Shown: positions 10,201 through 17,751, numbered from the stretch's first letter. The stretch is DNA of 64,000 bases from Symsagittifera roscoffensis (GCF_963678635.1 NC_087064.1:53524684-53588683); one strand, 5' to 3'. Notes: generated from the sequence alone by a model not told the origin. Program-made: numbers and translations.

Positions 10201-10595
10201 ATGCGAAAAAGCATATGTCGAAACATGGCAGAGTGTACAGTGAATATCAGCTGGACATTGGGGCAGGAGATTTCAAGCGAGCTTTCGTGACCCATCGGAA
10301 TGCAGTGACCACCGCTGTGAAAAGAATTTCCAGGACGAGCGAGCGTAGTGGAAATGAGAAGGCAGAGATGCTGAAAGAAAATTTGGAGAGAAACGTGACG
10401 TTGTGTCTCCACAACAGCTTCTGTAGAAACAGAGAATCAAACGTGGATCCCCTACCTTGCTGTAAACAGAGGGTGGAAGAGCAGAAGTGTTGGAGGACGG
10501 CTTCCAACAGCGTCAGGATAGTCAATGACGTGCTACAAGACACGGAAACCGAGAGTGCGGAGTCAGTGTCACAGGAGGAGGAAATGGAGCATTGA
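4227..10595 (+). CDS. ORF3: 2122-aa protein of unknown function (A1, intact)
   Basis: I do not recognise this protein as a whole. The N-terminal 220 residues have spaced motifs recalling a second, degenerate SGNH fold: an NSE near residue 11, GIND at 61-64 (compare GxND) and DDDH at 214-217 (compare DxxH). Residues about 790-1100 are acidic and low in complexity. The C-terminal 1000 residues are shared with element B and hold conserved Cys/His clusters: GLEGHVC with nearby Cys (about 1605-1625), CHC (about 1874), CLHNSFC (about 2060) and LPCC (about 2076), which suggests metal binding. No signal peptide or transmembrane helix stands out, so it is not an obvious envelope protein. It starts 12 nt after the ORF2 stop in the same frame. 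Its full length is open in both A copies even though A2 is broken elsewhere. Confidence 0.8.
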   Translation: MRKAKIMVVTNSEFVYTSKSLFWPDVIMLAAVDLDLLQSVSLAIGVQRQTEMNPITIVFAGINDHLHSRGFLSRLRDPATAENAVWPAIKDILESMGEVVDATKEGSFNKVTLRVVFALSPGYAYLPDGLKFVYAMVALLSEGKYDVIISAPNRMIEMENLRPLKAELPAVWSDISNAMRGFKDHALHMLVLDEVLGLELSNFSRQLKLKPGIDDDHRVITAMSNDLWFRAMEVASEDTRRKNSLETRAHLEAMVLRTKPEANQWLHLNPRVAALGADAFQQGPVMITKIYAYLLKEVNLAENAGEKTAEFVNRMCQITLETFWTQEVKGQEGFERTDSMLEGLGAGWTASFLAKVYPKVSHYLIKEFLQAVVKVSIVELIALFVTFGAENFVKGPVILLTDGIQNLRLDGLLTLIAITHGNLGGLMKLARCPEQMKERVRNLDMKKSTDSWNKIRDLRHTLIQYLLQQNRFGTGEDETIEREEDVRRHVGGMPLLTDLSLAMRIDPLALIRGVTEFVTVIYGPAVTFAFPDVKVEAYRRSVLHLNLISAVDGSTLNWCELHALRELMSEDLLFAKISEPEMTVINFDDHFCDRMGEVERGHIEVFPKLWNLRPYDKTNGEMTRVPRLTAAYHKVREETKDWGDYKKLPEAIPEFPLIRRMLLGAVSVVQTPRLRAFETNEKRVGNFSATMDPYFVGRNAAVLQYTRFAYTDQATRRRISNAATPKPEGFDEEWRGLGLAPMRMRGRTELPEASVILTSVRKEMKVAGILQTRIFLAPFGCGEAGVVHGEEEDKSAGTLLIPRFQEEADDDKQGPSNSNGDKSEGDDGQGGNRQTEEPMQQDQAGGEDDRASTGGTSSLDFNIFSDLENNADTLEATEPADEGISTLEPPSAFEEMKRNLPESSSPGNARNNDQRVLMESPRRGGVEASARVPFLGALPEEEWEVHHRDHESRTGCKLDRVAFMEEVWTVIRSCGTQSVLKAGLNQPLMGEVLDKLGECEGRLSELLIDSATDESEANSPIEMAPRDDEGEVVYLSRTGRGAMRSKVVIDRINAMRMELGSGVMPRRIGKTKVDSEISMKAGNSAKRKRVEEVMDLGQGDYQLSGTDRILTDIAMVPPILMAGIKSTGYKSKRSDRTLTGATLEMEILSQCGESKMRDFKPSPMNHGKGSVAGQLTPVEYNRLTVSETVSIDEPTGGYMEMLEYRNSARGYVMALEEEKAMEGYLETMLQGTTLKQKAYGTLASSDIQAETIEQLVSLPWKAVVLRYFEEEMRTTPRIHALVAVPYVRTELQLRLAWCMMGLTREEYDSEERKRSKEEKVFLMTNLRDLIVQEGAAVACAKRRDALCFIRFLIEQISVPALSTCVKMLKEGEERTKAMFLLAMLDMQQSKPMRVNMKEPEELEPMKKIDEIRRFSNKELRLTKESMGALPKSSEYCGPIKKKSYSYVSGIIGIAYNPFLSEDIRDCFFDYEQAVLLRFWTSRIVTIKSVNNSQAKLGLVLEEEVTAPSVPKSDKRVEFGLGFSDELLRTSLMAVWELMKPSWCPSPNADSILRATQDIQRELNADCNLRDLNIIYNMMITASKSNGEDKVELPGWGPEDWVKPGSCLAEVCGLEGHVCGSLDCVKTLEKQHKQLTVLFGNVVMKARTETELIADCHGGTDVNLVTALGFYSMFGSLESLLNLEQKHEMVTAISVEVFPGVLQTEQKYIGKWREAIETEMNIRHSETYCRPSGARYLVGSTLAPMCKSRYPVHFVAVDVKSTRTIVDQAFSVPKCVRLARMSEKSYELLCKMFSAIPERTKEELESILGKKFMGYVSGNFSDFEKQKQRGSTVTDYNAVDENDEIHRVMMEVEPLLEASGKRNWRSIMLTHDEFPCHCLLQTWWYPKRSNLVLIWDSGELLSMGLPDSSQPITIVIVGVMMAIRWLEAHVRENNRQEAPTREQLQKLDCLKDLDLFETMCKVLNIPMEVKKIWARKRLMPWFRANMTAWLYEYAKKHMSKHGRVYSEYQLDIGAGDFKRAFVTHRNAVTTAVKRISRTSERSGNEKAEMLKENLERNVTLCLHNSFCRNRESNVDPLPCCKQRVEEQKCWRTASNSVRIVNDVLQDTETESAESVSQEEEMEH

Positions 10596-10958
10596 CGAAT
10601 GGTCGAGAAAACAAGAGGCAGCAAGAAAGAAAATTAGAAGAATTTAGAAATTTTAGAACTTCTAAACGACGAAAAAAGAAGAGAACAAAGGGATGATGAA
10701 GAAAAGTTAAAACTCAGAATTGTTTTATGTGTGTGAAAAACTCAAGTGAGAAACCAAGCAACCAAGTTGTAATTGAAAACTGAAGCATTTAAGTTGAGTT
10801 TGGAAATTGTTGCATTTATAAATTTGCATTTTGGTTTTAGTTGAAGTGGCTTTAGAGACACTGACTTATTATTTATTTAGAAAGGCTTGAGGGAAGAGTA
10901 TATTTAAATATTCCAGCCTGCATGATTGTTTTTAATCACTTAGGAAGACTGATAACTT
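10596..10958 (+). other. 3' noncoding region before the A1 3' LTR
   Basis: This stretch is AT-rich and holds no gene. A purine-rich tract (AAAGGCTTGAGGGAAGAG, about 10881-10898) lies some 60 nt before the LTR start. No polypurine tract directly abuts the LTR. GAGTATATTTA just after the tract is also seen before the B LTR. Confidence 0.6.
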
Positions 10959-11737
10959 TGTGGTGACATGAAAAACTTGAGTAACTTCTTGAGGAGGGAG
11001 GTTGTTGCATTGTTCTTTCTAACCACAAAGTTTCTTAGTTTTAATACTCAGGACAATAGGCAAGCAAGATTTCCGAAGGGAAGGAGCATAGTAGGATAAT
11101 TTTAGCTTGTTGGTTGGCAGGACTGTCCTGCAAGCCAACACCTTTTAAATCTAGGAGAAAAAGTTTCAATCGGGATATTGACACTGGAAGTCAGAAAATA
11201 TGTTTTATCTTAAGTCATATCCTCAATGTGCAGATTAATGAAAGAATTTGAAAGCTATAGTGATGTAGTATGATGCCATTTATATTCTGCAGTGAGTCGA
11301 TGTGACGTAGGTAAAAGTAATTTCGTGCATTTTGTAAATTCTGTTCGATGACACTGTAACCATTTAGAACATTGCGCGATTCAATGAGGACATTGACCGG
11401 ACTGTCCGGGGAGTATGTGACATTCGACCAGAATGGCCAAAATGCAGTCTCTGCAGAATTCAGGATTTTAGCAGTGAACCTTCCGGATTGGCGATTTAGG
11501 ACGGATAAGGACGTTATTTGAATGATTGGCCAAACGGTGAAGGCTAGACGATTCTGGAATTCTAAATTTTAAATTTTCGAAGTGATGACGTAACATTTCT
11601 GAGAAATGTTAAAACGGCCATTTTGGCTAAAATAGCAGAAAGAAACAGAACAACTTTTATCTGCGATTGCGAACAGTACGAAAATCGAGATTAGAGAACG
11701 ACAACAAAATACAGAATAGCAGAGAGCGTTCCGAGTT

Positions 11738-11765
11738 GCAACTATTGTGCTGCTACAATAGTTGC
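11738..11765 (+). promoter_or_regulatory. Mid-LTR perfect hairpin (A1)
   Basis: GCAACTATTGT, loop GCTGCT, ACAATAGTTGC. A2 has one mismatch. B has CTTATCGTG with CACGATAAG at the homologous place (14711-14737). Confidence 0.55.
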
Positions 11766-12079
11766 AAGGCCCTTGCCAACAACGGTGAAGGGTGAGAACC
11801 AGCCTTCCGGATTGGTGTGAAATTGAACTTAAGGAGCTTGATTCACTGGATTCAAGAATCCGGAAGGGTTTCGGGACTGGAACTTTTAGCCTTTTATATA
11901 AACTTTTAGCTTCTTGTCATGTCCTGAATTGAATTTAATTAACAACTGGATTCGTTTTGATAAGGATGAGAAGCTAGGAGTTGGGGGAAAGGGTTGATCC
12001 ATCTTCGATGGAGATGATGATTTTTATCTACTGAACAAAAACAATAGTAATATAATAAGTAGTAGCCCTGTTTTTAGGA

Positions 12080-12279
12080 GTGACCTCGTGGTCTGGGGAT
12101 ACAGAGACCCAGCCATGAGCTCACTAATTTTGCATGTAATTCAGTTAATTTGAGCGTTCTGGTCGAAGCCGGAGAACAGTAACGTTTTTGTCAGCCTGAT
12201 GTAAGAAAGACCACCGAAAAGTACTGGCTTGGTAGAGACGGTGAAAAACATGCAAAGCTCTGTTTAGACGCTAGCCAGT
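12080..12279 (+). promoter_or_regulatory. Conserved two-stem domain near LTR 3' end (A1)
   Basis: Stem 1 pairs GTGACCTCGTGG with CCATGAGCTCAC around a CTGGG/CCCAG core. Stem 2 pairs ACTGGCT (12223-12229) with AGCCAGT (12273-12279), enclosing GAGACGGT. In B (15082-15277) stem 1 reads ACAATCACGTAG with CTATGTGGTTGT and stem 2 ACTGGCA with TGCCAGT. It is probably an RNA structure in R/U5. Confidence 0.55.
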
Positions 12280-12336
12280 CGTCTTAAGACTTAGTTTTGT
12301 TATCCGTCGATATGTATCTTCCGGGCGAATGTTACA

Positions 12337-12770
12337 CATTTCTTGCTTGATTTTCGGGCAACATGCGATTTTGCAAAAAGTTTCGAGAAATTATTGTAGT
12401 TTCGAAAGTCTTGAAATACGTCGCAGTTGACAGCTCGTATTATCGGGATGTGATACCGATAAACCGTCTTTGCTACTTCATCTAGGCCTTTTTTAGAATC
12501 ACGCTTTGGCAACCGAACAAAATCGACTAATGATTGATTAGACAATTCTTTAGCGGAACGTTTTCTACAAGTAGTGGTATGCCTCTTCAACGTTGTTGTG
12601 CCACTATTTTTGGCACAAATAATAATACCGCATCTAATACATTTCCGGCGATCTTTTTTTAGTCCACCAACATATTCAACCAAATAAAAATCATGAACTG
12701 AATTGCTTGTAGAAGTCGGCTTCTTCCATTCTTGGCGCAGGATTGCATCATTAGCATTCTCTCCCGACAT
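12337..12770 (-). pseudogene. hAT transposase N-terminus with BED zinc finger (truncated)
   Basis: On the minus strand from ATG at 12770, about 145 codons remain before the A1 LTR cuts the gene; the frame runs into the LTR to 12300 by chance. Residues about 20-70 form a BED-type zinc finger: KCIRCG, then LKRHTTTC, with two Cys, one His and a final Cys, preceded by the aromatic stretch DFYLVEYVGG. BED fingers mark the DNA-binding N-terminus of hAT transposases. The RNase H-like catalytic domain is absent, so the fragment is nonfunctional. Confidence 0.75.
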
Positions 12771-12905
12771 TCACAGCACTGAAATTATTCGAACCGATTA
12801 TTCGACTCCGATTCGAAATGCCTGATAGTAATAGAATGTCAAAGATCCACGGAATTAAAAAATAATGCGCGATTTTCTTACGGAAAAAATCCTACACAAA
12901 AACAG

Positions 12906-13018
12906 GCAGGGTTTGAGTTTGAGTTTGATGTTTGAGAATATAGACGTCTACAGTTTGAGTTTGAGTTTGAAAGGAATAGTTTTAGTTTGATGTTTGACTG
13001 TTTGAGTTTGAGTTTGAA
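12906..13018 (-). repeat. Degenerate TTTGAG repeats (hAT subterminal)
   Basis: There are about fifteen imperfect copies of TTTGAG/TTTGATG in three clusters. They sit just inside the CAGGG end of the hAT fragment, where transposase-binding repeats are expected. A simple-repeat origin is the alternative. Confidence 0.6.
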
Positions 13019-13025
13019 CTCCCTG

Positions 13026-13105
13026 ACTGAGACTACTGTTGTTCTGATTCCGCAGTTTCAGTGTGTGCGAAATGTTAAAACGTTAGGTGTCGTTCACGCC
13101 CAAAT
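13026..13105. other. Short host DNA between hAT end and LTR fragment
   Basis: This 80-bp stretch has no feature that I recognise. It separates the hAT terminus from the truncated LTR. Confidence 0.4.
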
Positions 13106-13999
13106 CTGTGACATTCGACCAGAATGTGAAAAATGCAATCTCTACAGAATTCGAATTTTTAGCAGCGAGCCTTCCGGATTGATGATTATTAAGAATTAAG
13201 AACGTTATTGGAACGATTGGCCAAACGGTGAGGGCTAGAATATTCTGGTATTTTAAAATTTTAAAAATTCGAAGTGATGACGTAACATTTCTGAGAAACG
13301 TCAGAAACGGCCATTTTGGCAAAGAAGTAAAAGAAAAACACAAGAACGACATTAGCTGCGCTAGCAACAACAACGAAATTGAGATCGGAAAACAACAACG
13401 AGTTACAGAGTAACAGAAGAACACTCCGAGTTGCAACTATTGTGCTGCTACAATAGTTGCAAGGCCGTTGCGAACAACGGTGAAGGGTGAGAGACGGCCT
13501 TCCGGATTAAGAGAAAATCAGGATTAGCGAGCTTGATCCAGCGGATTCATCAATCCGGAAAGGTAAAGGAACTGAAACTTTTATCCTGTTGCATAAACTT
13601 TTAGCTTCCTGTCATGTCCTGACTTGAATTTAATTAATATCTGGATTCATTTTGATAGGGATGAGAAGCTAGGAGTTGGGGGAAAGGGTTGATCCATCTT
13701 CGATGGAGATGATGATTTTTATCTACTGAACAAAAACAATAGTAATATAATAAATAGTAGTAGCCCTGTTTTTAGGAGTGACCTCGTGGTCTGGGGATAC
13801 TGAGACCCAGCCATGAGCTCATTATTTCTGCATGTAATCTAGTTAATTTGAGTGTTTTGACCGAAGCCGAAGGCAGTAACGTTTTTGTCGACCCGATGTT
13901 AGAAAAGACCACCGAAAAGTACTGGCTTGGTAGAGACGGTGAAAAGCATGCAAAGCTCTGTTTAGACGCTAGCCAGTCGTCTTAAGACTTAGTTTTGTT
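13106..13999 (+). repeat. Family A LTR fragment, probably most of the A2 5' LTR
   Basis: It matches A1 LTR 11417-12300 with scattered differences (roughly 90% by eye). It lacks the first 450 bp and the last 35 bp. The missing 3' end is found at 35755-35789, after the B block, with a 45-bp overlap. This makes the fragment and the remote end likely parts of one LTR split by the B insertion. An unrelated solo fragment is the alternative. Confidence 0.7.
13955..13999 (+). repeat. 45-bp direct repeat, left flank of the B block
   Basis: This LTR segment (starting GCTCTGTTTAGACGC, ending AGTTTTGTT) is repeated exactly at 35710-35754 on the other side of the B block. It is followed by TTCACT, which copies the neighbouring TTCACTC and looks like templated filler. 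Confidence 0.8.
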
Positions 14000-14016
14000 T
14001 TCACTCAAATTCACTC

Positions 14017-15335
14017 TGTGGCGACATGGTAAGTTTGAGTAAACTCGCTCGAGAAGGGTGGGTAACTCAAGAACTTTTCTAGCCACAGAGCTTCTTAGTT
14101 TTAATATTGAAAGGACCGCATAAATGACTGATTATACTTGGTGAGTAGTGTTAAGTTAATTTTAACGGGTGCGTGGCCGTGCCACGTCCCACTTTTTAAT
14201 CAGAGGCGAAAAGAAGTTTTATGGCGAGATGACGTAAGTAGTCAGAAAAGAAATTTTATCTAGGACACTCCTCATGGTGCAAATTTTGTGAAAATGTTGA
14301 AAGGCAGTGAGATGTAGTACGATGCCATTTGTGAACACGTAGTGAGTTGAGGTGGGGTAGATAAATTTCATTTTCTTATGCGATTTGTAAGATTGATTAC
14401 AGAAAACTGGATAACTACTTGACGATAACCCGGTGTTGATGGAGACTTGTCCGGGGAGTATGTGCCATTCTGCCAGATGACACAGCACAACCTTCCGGCG
14501 ACATAAAAAAGAGTGACTAAAGGCCTTATGAACAAAAAAGTGTTGCGACGGAGGGTCAGAATGTTCTGGAATTTTTATTTTTAAAATTTCGATTGGAAGA
14601 AGAACATTTCTGAGAAATAGAGAAAAGACGGCCATTTTGAATAAAAAGACGAAAAAGAGAACCACGATAGAGATTGTGAAGAACAGTCGAGCAAGAAAAT
14701 TACGAAGCCTCTTATCGTGGCAATAACACACGATAAGAACCTTAGCGACGGATATTTGTGGAGAAGGAGGCTTCAGTGGGGGAAGAAATATACCACGGGA
14801 CCCTCCCGGGACACGAATTATAAGAGATAAGAGTGTTATCTCAAGAATATTACGGGAGCGGAGGCTTGGTCCCCCCAGAGACTGTCTATGTGAAGGGACT
14901 GTATAGACTGACTATATAGCTGCTATAATGTCATAGATCTTAATTAACACCATTATTATTTAATATTTCAGAGCATGAGTAGCTAGAAAAAGGAAAGGGT
15001 CAATCCATCTCCAATGGACTTAATATAAAACTGTCACACAAAAACATATAAAAATAGGTTGTTCGAGCCGTGTTTTTAATGACAATCACGTAGTCTGAGG
15101 ATCCGAGACTCAGCTATGTGGTTGTGTTCGCATGTAAACGAAAGCTGATCAAAAGTCGTTTGACTGATGGCCTAAAAATGGTAACTTTTTACTTTGCCCT
15201 AGACAGACCAGAAAATCAACTGGCAAGGTCGAGACGGTAAAAAACGAGTAGAATTAAGGTAACTGACGCCTGCCAGTCGTTAATAGGTACTTTTTCTACG
15301 CTCCGTCGCTGTGTGATATTTGGGCGAATGTTACA
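14017..15335 (+). repeat. B 5' LTR (1319 bp)
   Basis: It starts TGTGGCGACATGG and ends GGGCGAATGTTACA. It is related to the A LTR at both ends and in scattered blocks. It contains TGTCCGGGGAG (14448-14458), a 9-bp hairpin (14711-14737), and two 3'-end stems (15082-15125 and 15219-15277) that replace the A stems with compensating changes. Confidence 0.9.
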
Positions 15336-15347
15336 TAGACGTTTTTA

Positions 15348-15364
15348 TGGCGCTCCTGGGTGGG
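15348..15364 (+). promoter_or_regulatory. Primer binding site, element B
   Basis: TGGCGCTCCTGGGTGGG starts with the TGG expected of a site pairing with a tRNA 3' CCA end. It lies 12 nt after the LTR. The matching tRNA was not identified. The same site is at 34328-34344 and, in A2, at 35802. Confidence 0.65.
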
Positions 15365-17115
15365 CCTGTTAAAGGCATGAAACCATCATGATCAGCAAGC
15401 GTTTCAGCGACGAACCCTCCGCTCCGGGCGTATGCCCGAGTTAGAGGCCTTAATGACCGTTATTGTACTAGGGGGAAGGTGCGTACCCTCCGTCTAGTGC
15501 AATTTAGCTTTTAAACTTAGTTAACACCGAAAATTCCGGGGGCCGGAGGGTTAGGTGGGAAATCTAGAGCCCGCTTGTCCTGAGGTCCCAGGACCAAAAA
15601 CAATTAAAGAGAAAGCGTAAAACCAAACAAAAATAGTGTATAACCAAGAAAAAGCCAAAAAATAAATTTATTTAAAAACAAAAAAGTACAAAAAACAGTA
15701 AAAAAATTCAAAAAAGACCAAAAACAGTAAAAAACGTAAAGTGACAGTTTATATCTTATTTCCGCACGAGATGTGATCTGACCTTCCTATTTGTTGTTGT
15801 TTCAGATTGATTTATATCGTTTCTGATAGAAAGATTGTGTGTTTTGGTGAAGGGTTGGATACCCTCCCTCGAGTGTAATTTGAGTGTTTAAGCACGTTAA
15901 TGGTGATTTTGCCGGTGGCCGGAGGGTAGAGTGGCAAGCTGATCAACGTGCTCCACACTCAACAGGGACATCAAGGACAACATCCGCAACGACTGTTGGG
16001 TATCGTTGAAGCAATTTTAGTATCGTTCGGGTACTATTTCATTAAAACTTAAGTGGTGGGGGGCACGATTGGCGCGGTCCGATTGTACCCTCCATCGATT
16101 ACAAATTTCCGAGTTAAGGGTCTTAATTCGGATATTTTGGTGCAAAGGAGGGTATAGTACTATTCATTAACGACTATTAATAGATTATTATCCTTATTAC
16201 ATATTACTTATCTCCTATTTAGACCCAAGAAACACCCATTTTTTGTCGAAAATTACCAATTTTCGACCAAACTGTAGACCCCCAAATTTTCGGATATCCG
16301 AGCTTTTCCGATAGGCAAAAAGCTTTTATATAGAGAGTAGCTACGTAGTTCGATCCCCTTCACTAAAGAAATCGCGTGAGCAAAGACTCAGTAGAAGTTA
16401 GAAAAACGAAAATTTTTCGATCAAAATTTTGATAATTTTTTGTTTTTGGGGATCGAGTTTTTGAGTTTTTAGAGTAAGAGCAATAAAATTTTTGGCGTTA
16501 GGAGCGTGCTAGCATAACGTGCTCGGTTACTAGAGAAATTTTTGGGCAACCCTCCGAGTAGCTCCGTGGATAGAGCTAACGACTTAAGGTTTGGAAAAGG
16601 AAGGAATCGGAGGGTCCAAATTTGATAGTTTTTCGCCAAATTTTTATTTCTAAACCAATTTTGGTCCGGTTTTTTGCATTATTCCAGTGCCGTACAGGGC
16701 TGCTACGCTCATTTCAAGTATTTTTAGGCACTTTCGACCGGAATTGCGAAAAAAGTCTTTCAGATCCTATACAGGTGGTGAAAAAGGCCATTTTGACGAA
16801 CGCGTTTTTGGCGATTTCTCAAAGACTAGTTATCCGATCGGGATAATTTTGGTACCATAAATCGACGTTTTTGACCACTTTTTCGAATCGCAACCGTTTT
16901 TGGGTTGATTATTTCGGAAAAGAAAAAATTTTTTAGAATTTGTTGGTTCGGAGGGTCCAAATCACGGGCAACCCTCCGAGCGGCAGAAAATTTTATCAAA
17001 ACATCTTTTTATTCAACTGGGAAGGTTGACCGTGTCAGCCAACCTAGTTTTAAGTCAGGTAGACCGCTTTCAGAGGCTTTACTGCGGTGATATAACCCTT
17101 TTTCTTGATTTTGGG
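15365..17115 (+). other. B leader, part 1: ACCCTCC...GGAGGGT hairpin modules
   Basis: No credible coding sequence is present. Several modules of 60-110 nt begin with ACCCTCC and end with GGAGGGT or close variants: near 15412-15555, 15880-15930, 16083-16155, 16558-16617 and 16950-16980. The A leader and A LTR have the same layout with different arms (CCTTCCGG...CCGGAAGG). A-rich tracts with CAAAAA units occupy 15596-15740. Confidence 0.55.
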
Positions 17116-17520
17116 GGAACCCTCCGAAGTGACCCTCCGGAGTCAGCTAAACCCCTTAGCAACCCTCCTTAGTGGAAAATTTCCACGAGATCACCCTAAG
17201 AAGTTAAAACAGCTCCCCTTAGAGCTCCTAGCTTGTTTTGACGCTTTTTGAAGCTAGTAGGAGAACCTTCTAAGCGAAGATCAAAAAATTTGAAAATTTT
17301 GGAGGTACCCTCCGAAGTAACCCTCCGGAGCGTATTAAGCATCTTATTGACCCTCCTTAGTAAATTTAGGGGGACCCTCCGAAGTAACTTGGGTGATTAA
17401 GGTACCCTCCGAAGTAACTTGGTTGATTAAGGTACCCTCCGAAGTAACTTGGGTGATCAAGGTACCCTCCGAAGTAACTTGGGTGATCAAGGCACCCTCC
17501 GAGGTAACCCTCCGGAGTGT
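17116..17520 (+). repeat. B leader tandem array of CCCTCCGAAGTAAC units
   Basis: Imperfect units with CCCTCCGAAGTAAC or CCCTCCGGAG fill this stretch. Four consecutive 30-bp copies (TACCCTCCGAAGTAACTTGG plus 10 nt) lie at 17373-17492. Because 30 is a multiple of three, the array is open on both strands, but there is no sign that it is translated. Confidence 0.8.
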
Positions 17521-17751
17521 CTTAAACCTTCTAACGATCTTCCTTGTTAGAGATTTGAGTAAACTTTCTGTGGCAATTTGGGAAACGGATAATATCCATT
17601 TAATTAGGATCATATTAGGATATTAGGCGCGCTTATTAGGATCATAAGAACCCATTTTGACCCGGAAATTCGTGATCAACTTTGGATTCTACATTGGGTG
17701 TATTAGAAGTACCCGGACAAAATTTTTTTTTGATTGTGATTTTGGTTGTGT
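17521..17751 (+). other. B leader between tandem array and structured RNA
   Basis: AT-rich sequence with short ATTAGGATCATA repeats (about 17604-17650). No gene or structure stands out. Confidence 0.4.

Larger units (their letters stand above)
1..12336 (+). mobile_element. Giant Ty3/gypsy-type LTR retrotransposon, family A, copy A1 (right half)
   Basis: This is the 3' part of a giant LTR retrotransposon: end of pol, ORF2, ORF3, 3' noncoding sequence and 3' LTR. Its first base matches the second copy (A2) at about 47105, and the two stay collinear and nearly identical to the LTR end, apart from scattered substitutions and small indels. The left half lies outside the window. The right boundary is the LTR terminus ...GAATGTTACA, after which the sequence turns into a minus-strand hAT transposon, so A1 appears to have inserted into that transposon. 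ORF2 and ORF3 are both open in this copy. If A1 has the A2 layout, the complete element would be about 25 kb, far above the 5-9 kb usual for this group. Confidence 0.9.
10959..12336 (+). repeat. 3' LTR of A1 (1378 bp)
   Basis: It begins TGTGGTGACATG and ends GGCGAATGTTACA, giving TGT...ACA termini, and aligns end to end with 58049-59446. It holds TGTCCGGGGAG (11403-11413), an 11-bp perfect hairpin (11738-11765), a CCTTCCGG...CCGGAAGG module (about 11801-11880), a TATATAAA (11896-11903) not kept in the other copies, and two conserved stems near the 3' end (12080-12124 and 12223-12279). The following base starts hAT sequence. Confidence 0.9.
12337..13025 (-). mobile_element. 5' part of a hAT DNA transposon, cut by A1
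   Basis: Read on the minus strand it starts CAGGGAGTTCAAACTC (13025 leftwards), a hAT-like terminus. Repeated AAACTC units (12906-13018) fit the subterminal transposase-binding repeats of hAT elements. A transposase start follows at 12770. The sequence ends abruptly at the A1 LTR, so the rest should lie left of A1, outside the window. A possible 8-bp target copy is ACTGAGAC at 13026-13033. Confidence 0.65.
14006..16725 (+). repeat. 2720-bp direct repeat (left): 11 nt + B 5' LTR + leader start
   Basis: It is repeated at 32986-35705 with about five differences. The repeat is longer than the LTR: it includes the 11 nt before the 3' LTR (CAAATTCACTC) and 1.4 kb of leader after it. Plain insertion gives LTR repeats only, so this extra length marks a tandem or recombinant origin. 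Confidence 0.85.

Noticed and set aside
4227-10595. ORF3 as an envelope gene
   Set aside because: The position matches env, but no signal peptide, fusion peptide, cleavage site or C-terminal membrane anchor is visible.
11896-11903. TATATAAA as the LTR promoter
   Set aside because: It is not kept in 13106-13999, A2 or B LTRs, so it cannot be called the family promoter.
14219-14731. 170-codon minus-strand ORF in the B LTR, repeated at 33199-33711
   Set aside because: It lies entirely in the LTR, has low-complexity hydrophobic composition, no domain, and the A LTR does not keep it open. It is probably a chance ORF.
15100-15340. Hammerhead or HDV-like ribozyme in the LTR
   Set aside because: CTGATGG and paired arms are present, but the required hammerhead core (CTGANGA with GAAA) is not, and no HDV-type double pseudoknot could be drawn.
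17116-17520. CRISPR-like array
   Set aside because: Repeats are adjacent and imperfect with no unique spacers, in a eukaryotic retrotransposon leader.
17393-17626. ORF with a 10-residue repeat (PSEVTWVIKV-like)
   Set aside because: It comes from the 30-bp noncoding tandem array, which is open on both strands simply because the unit is a multiple of three without stops.
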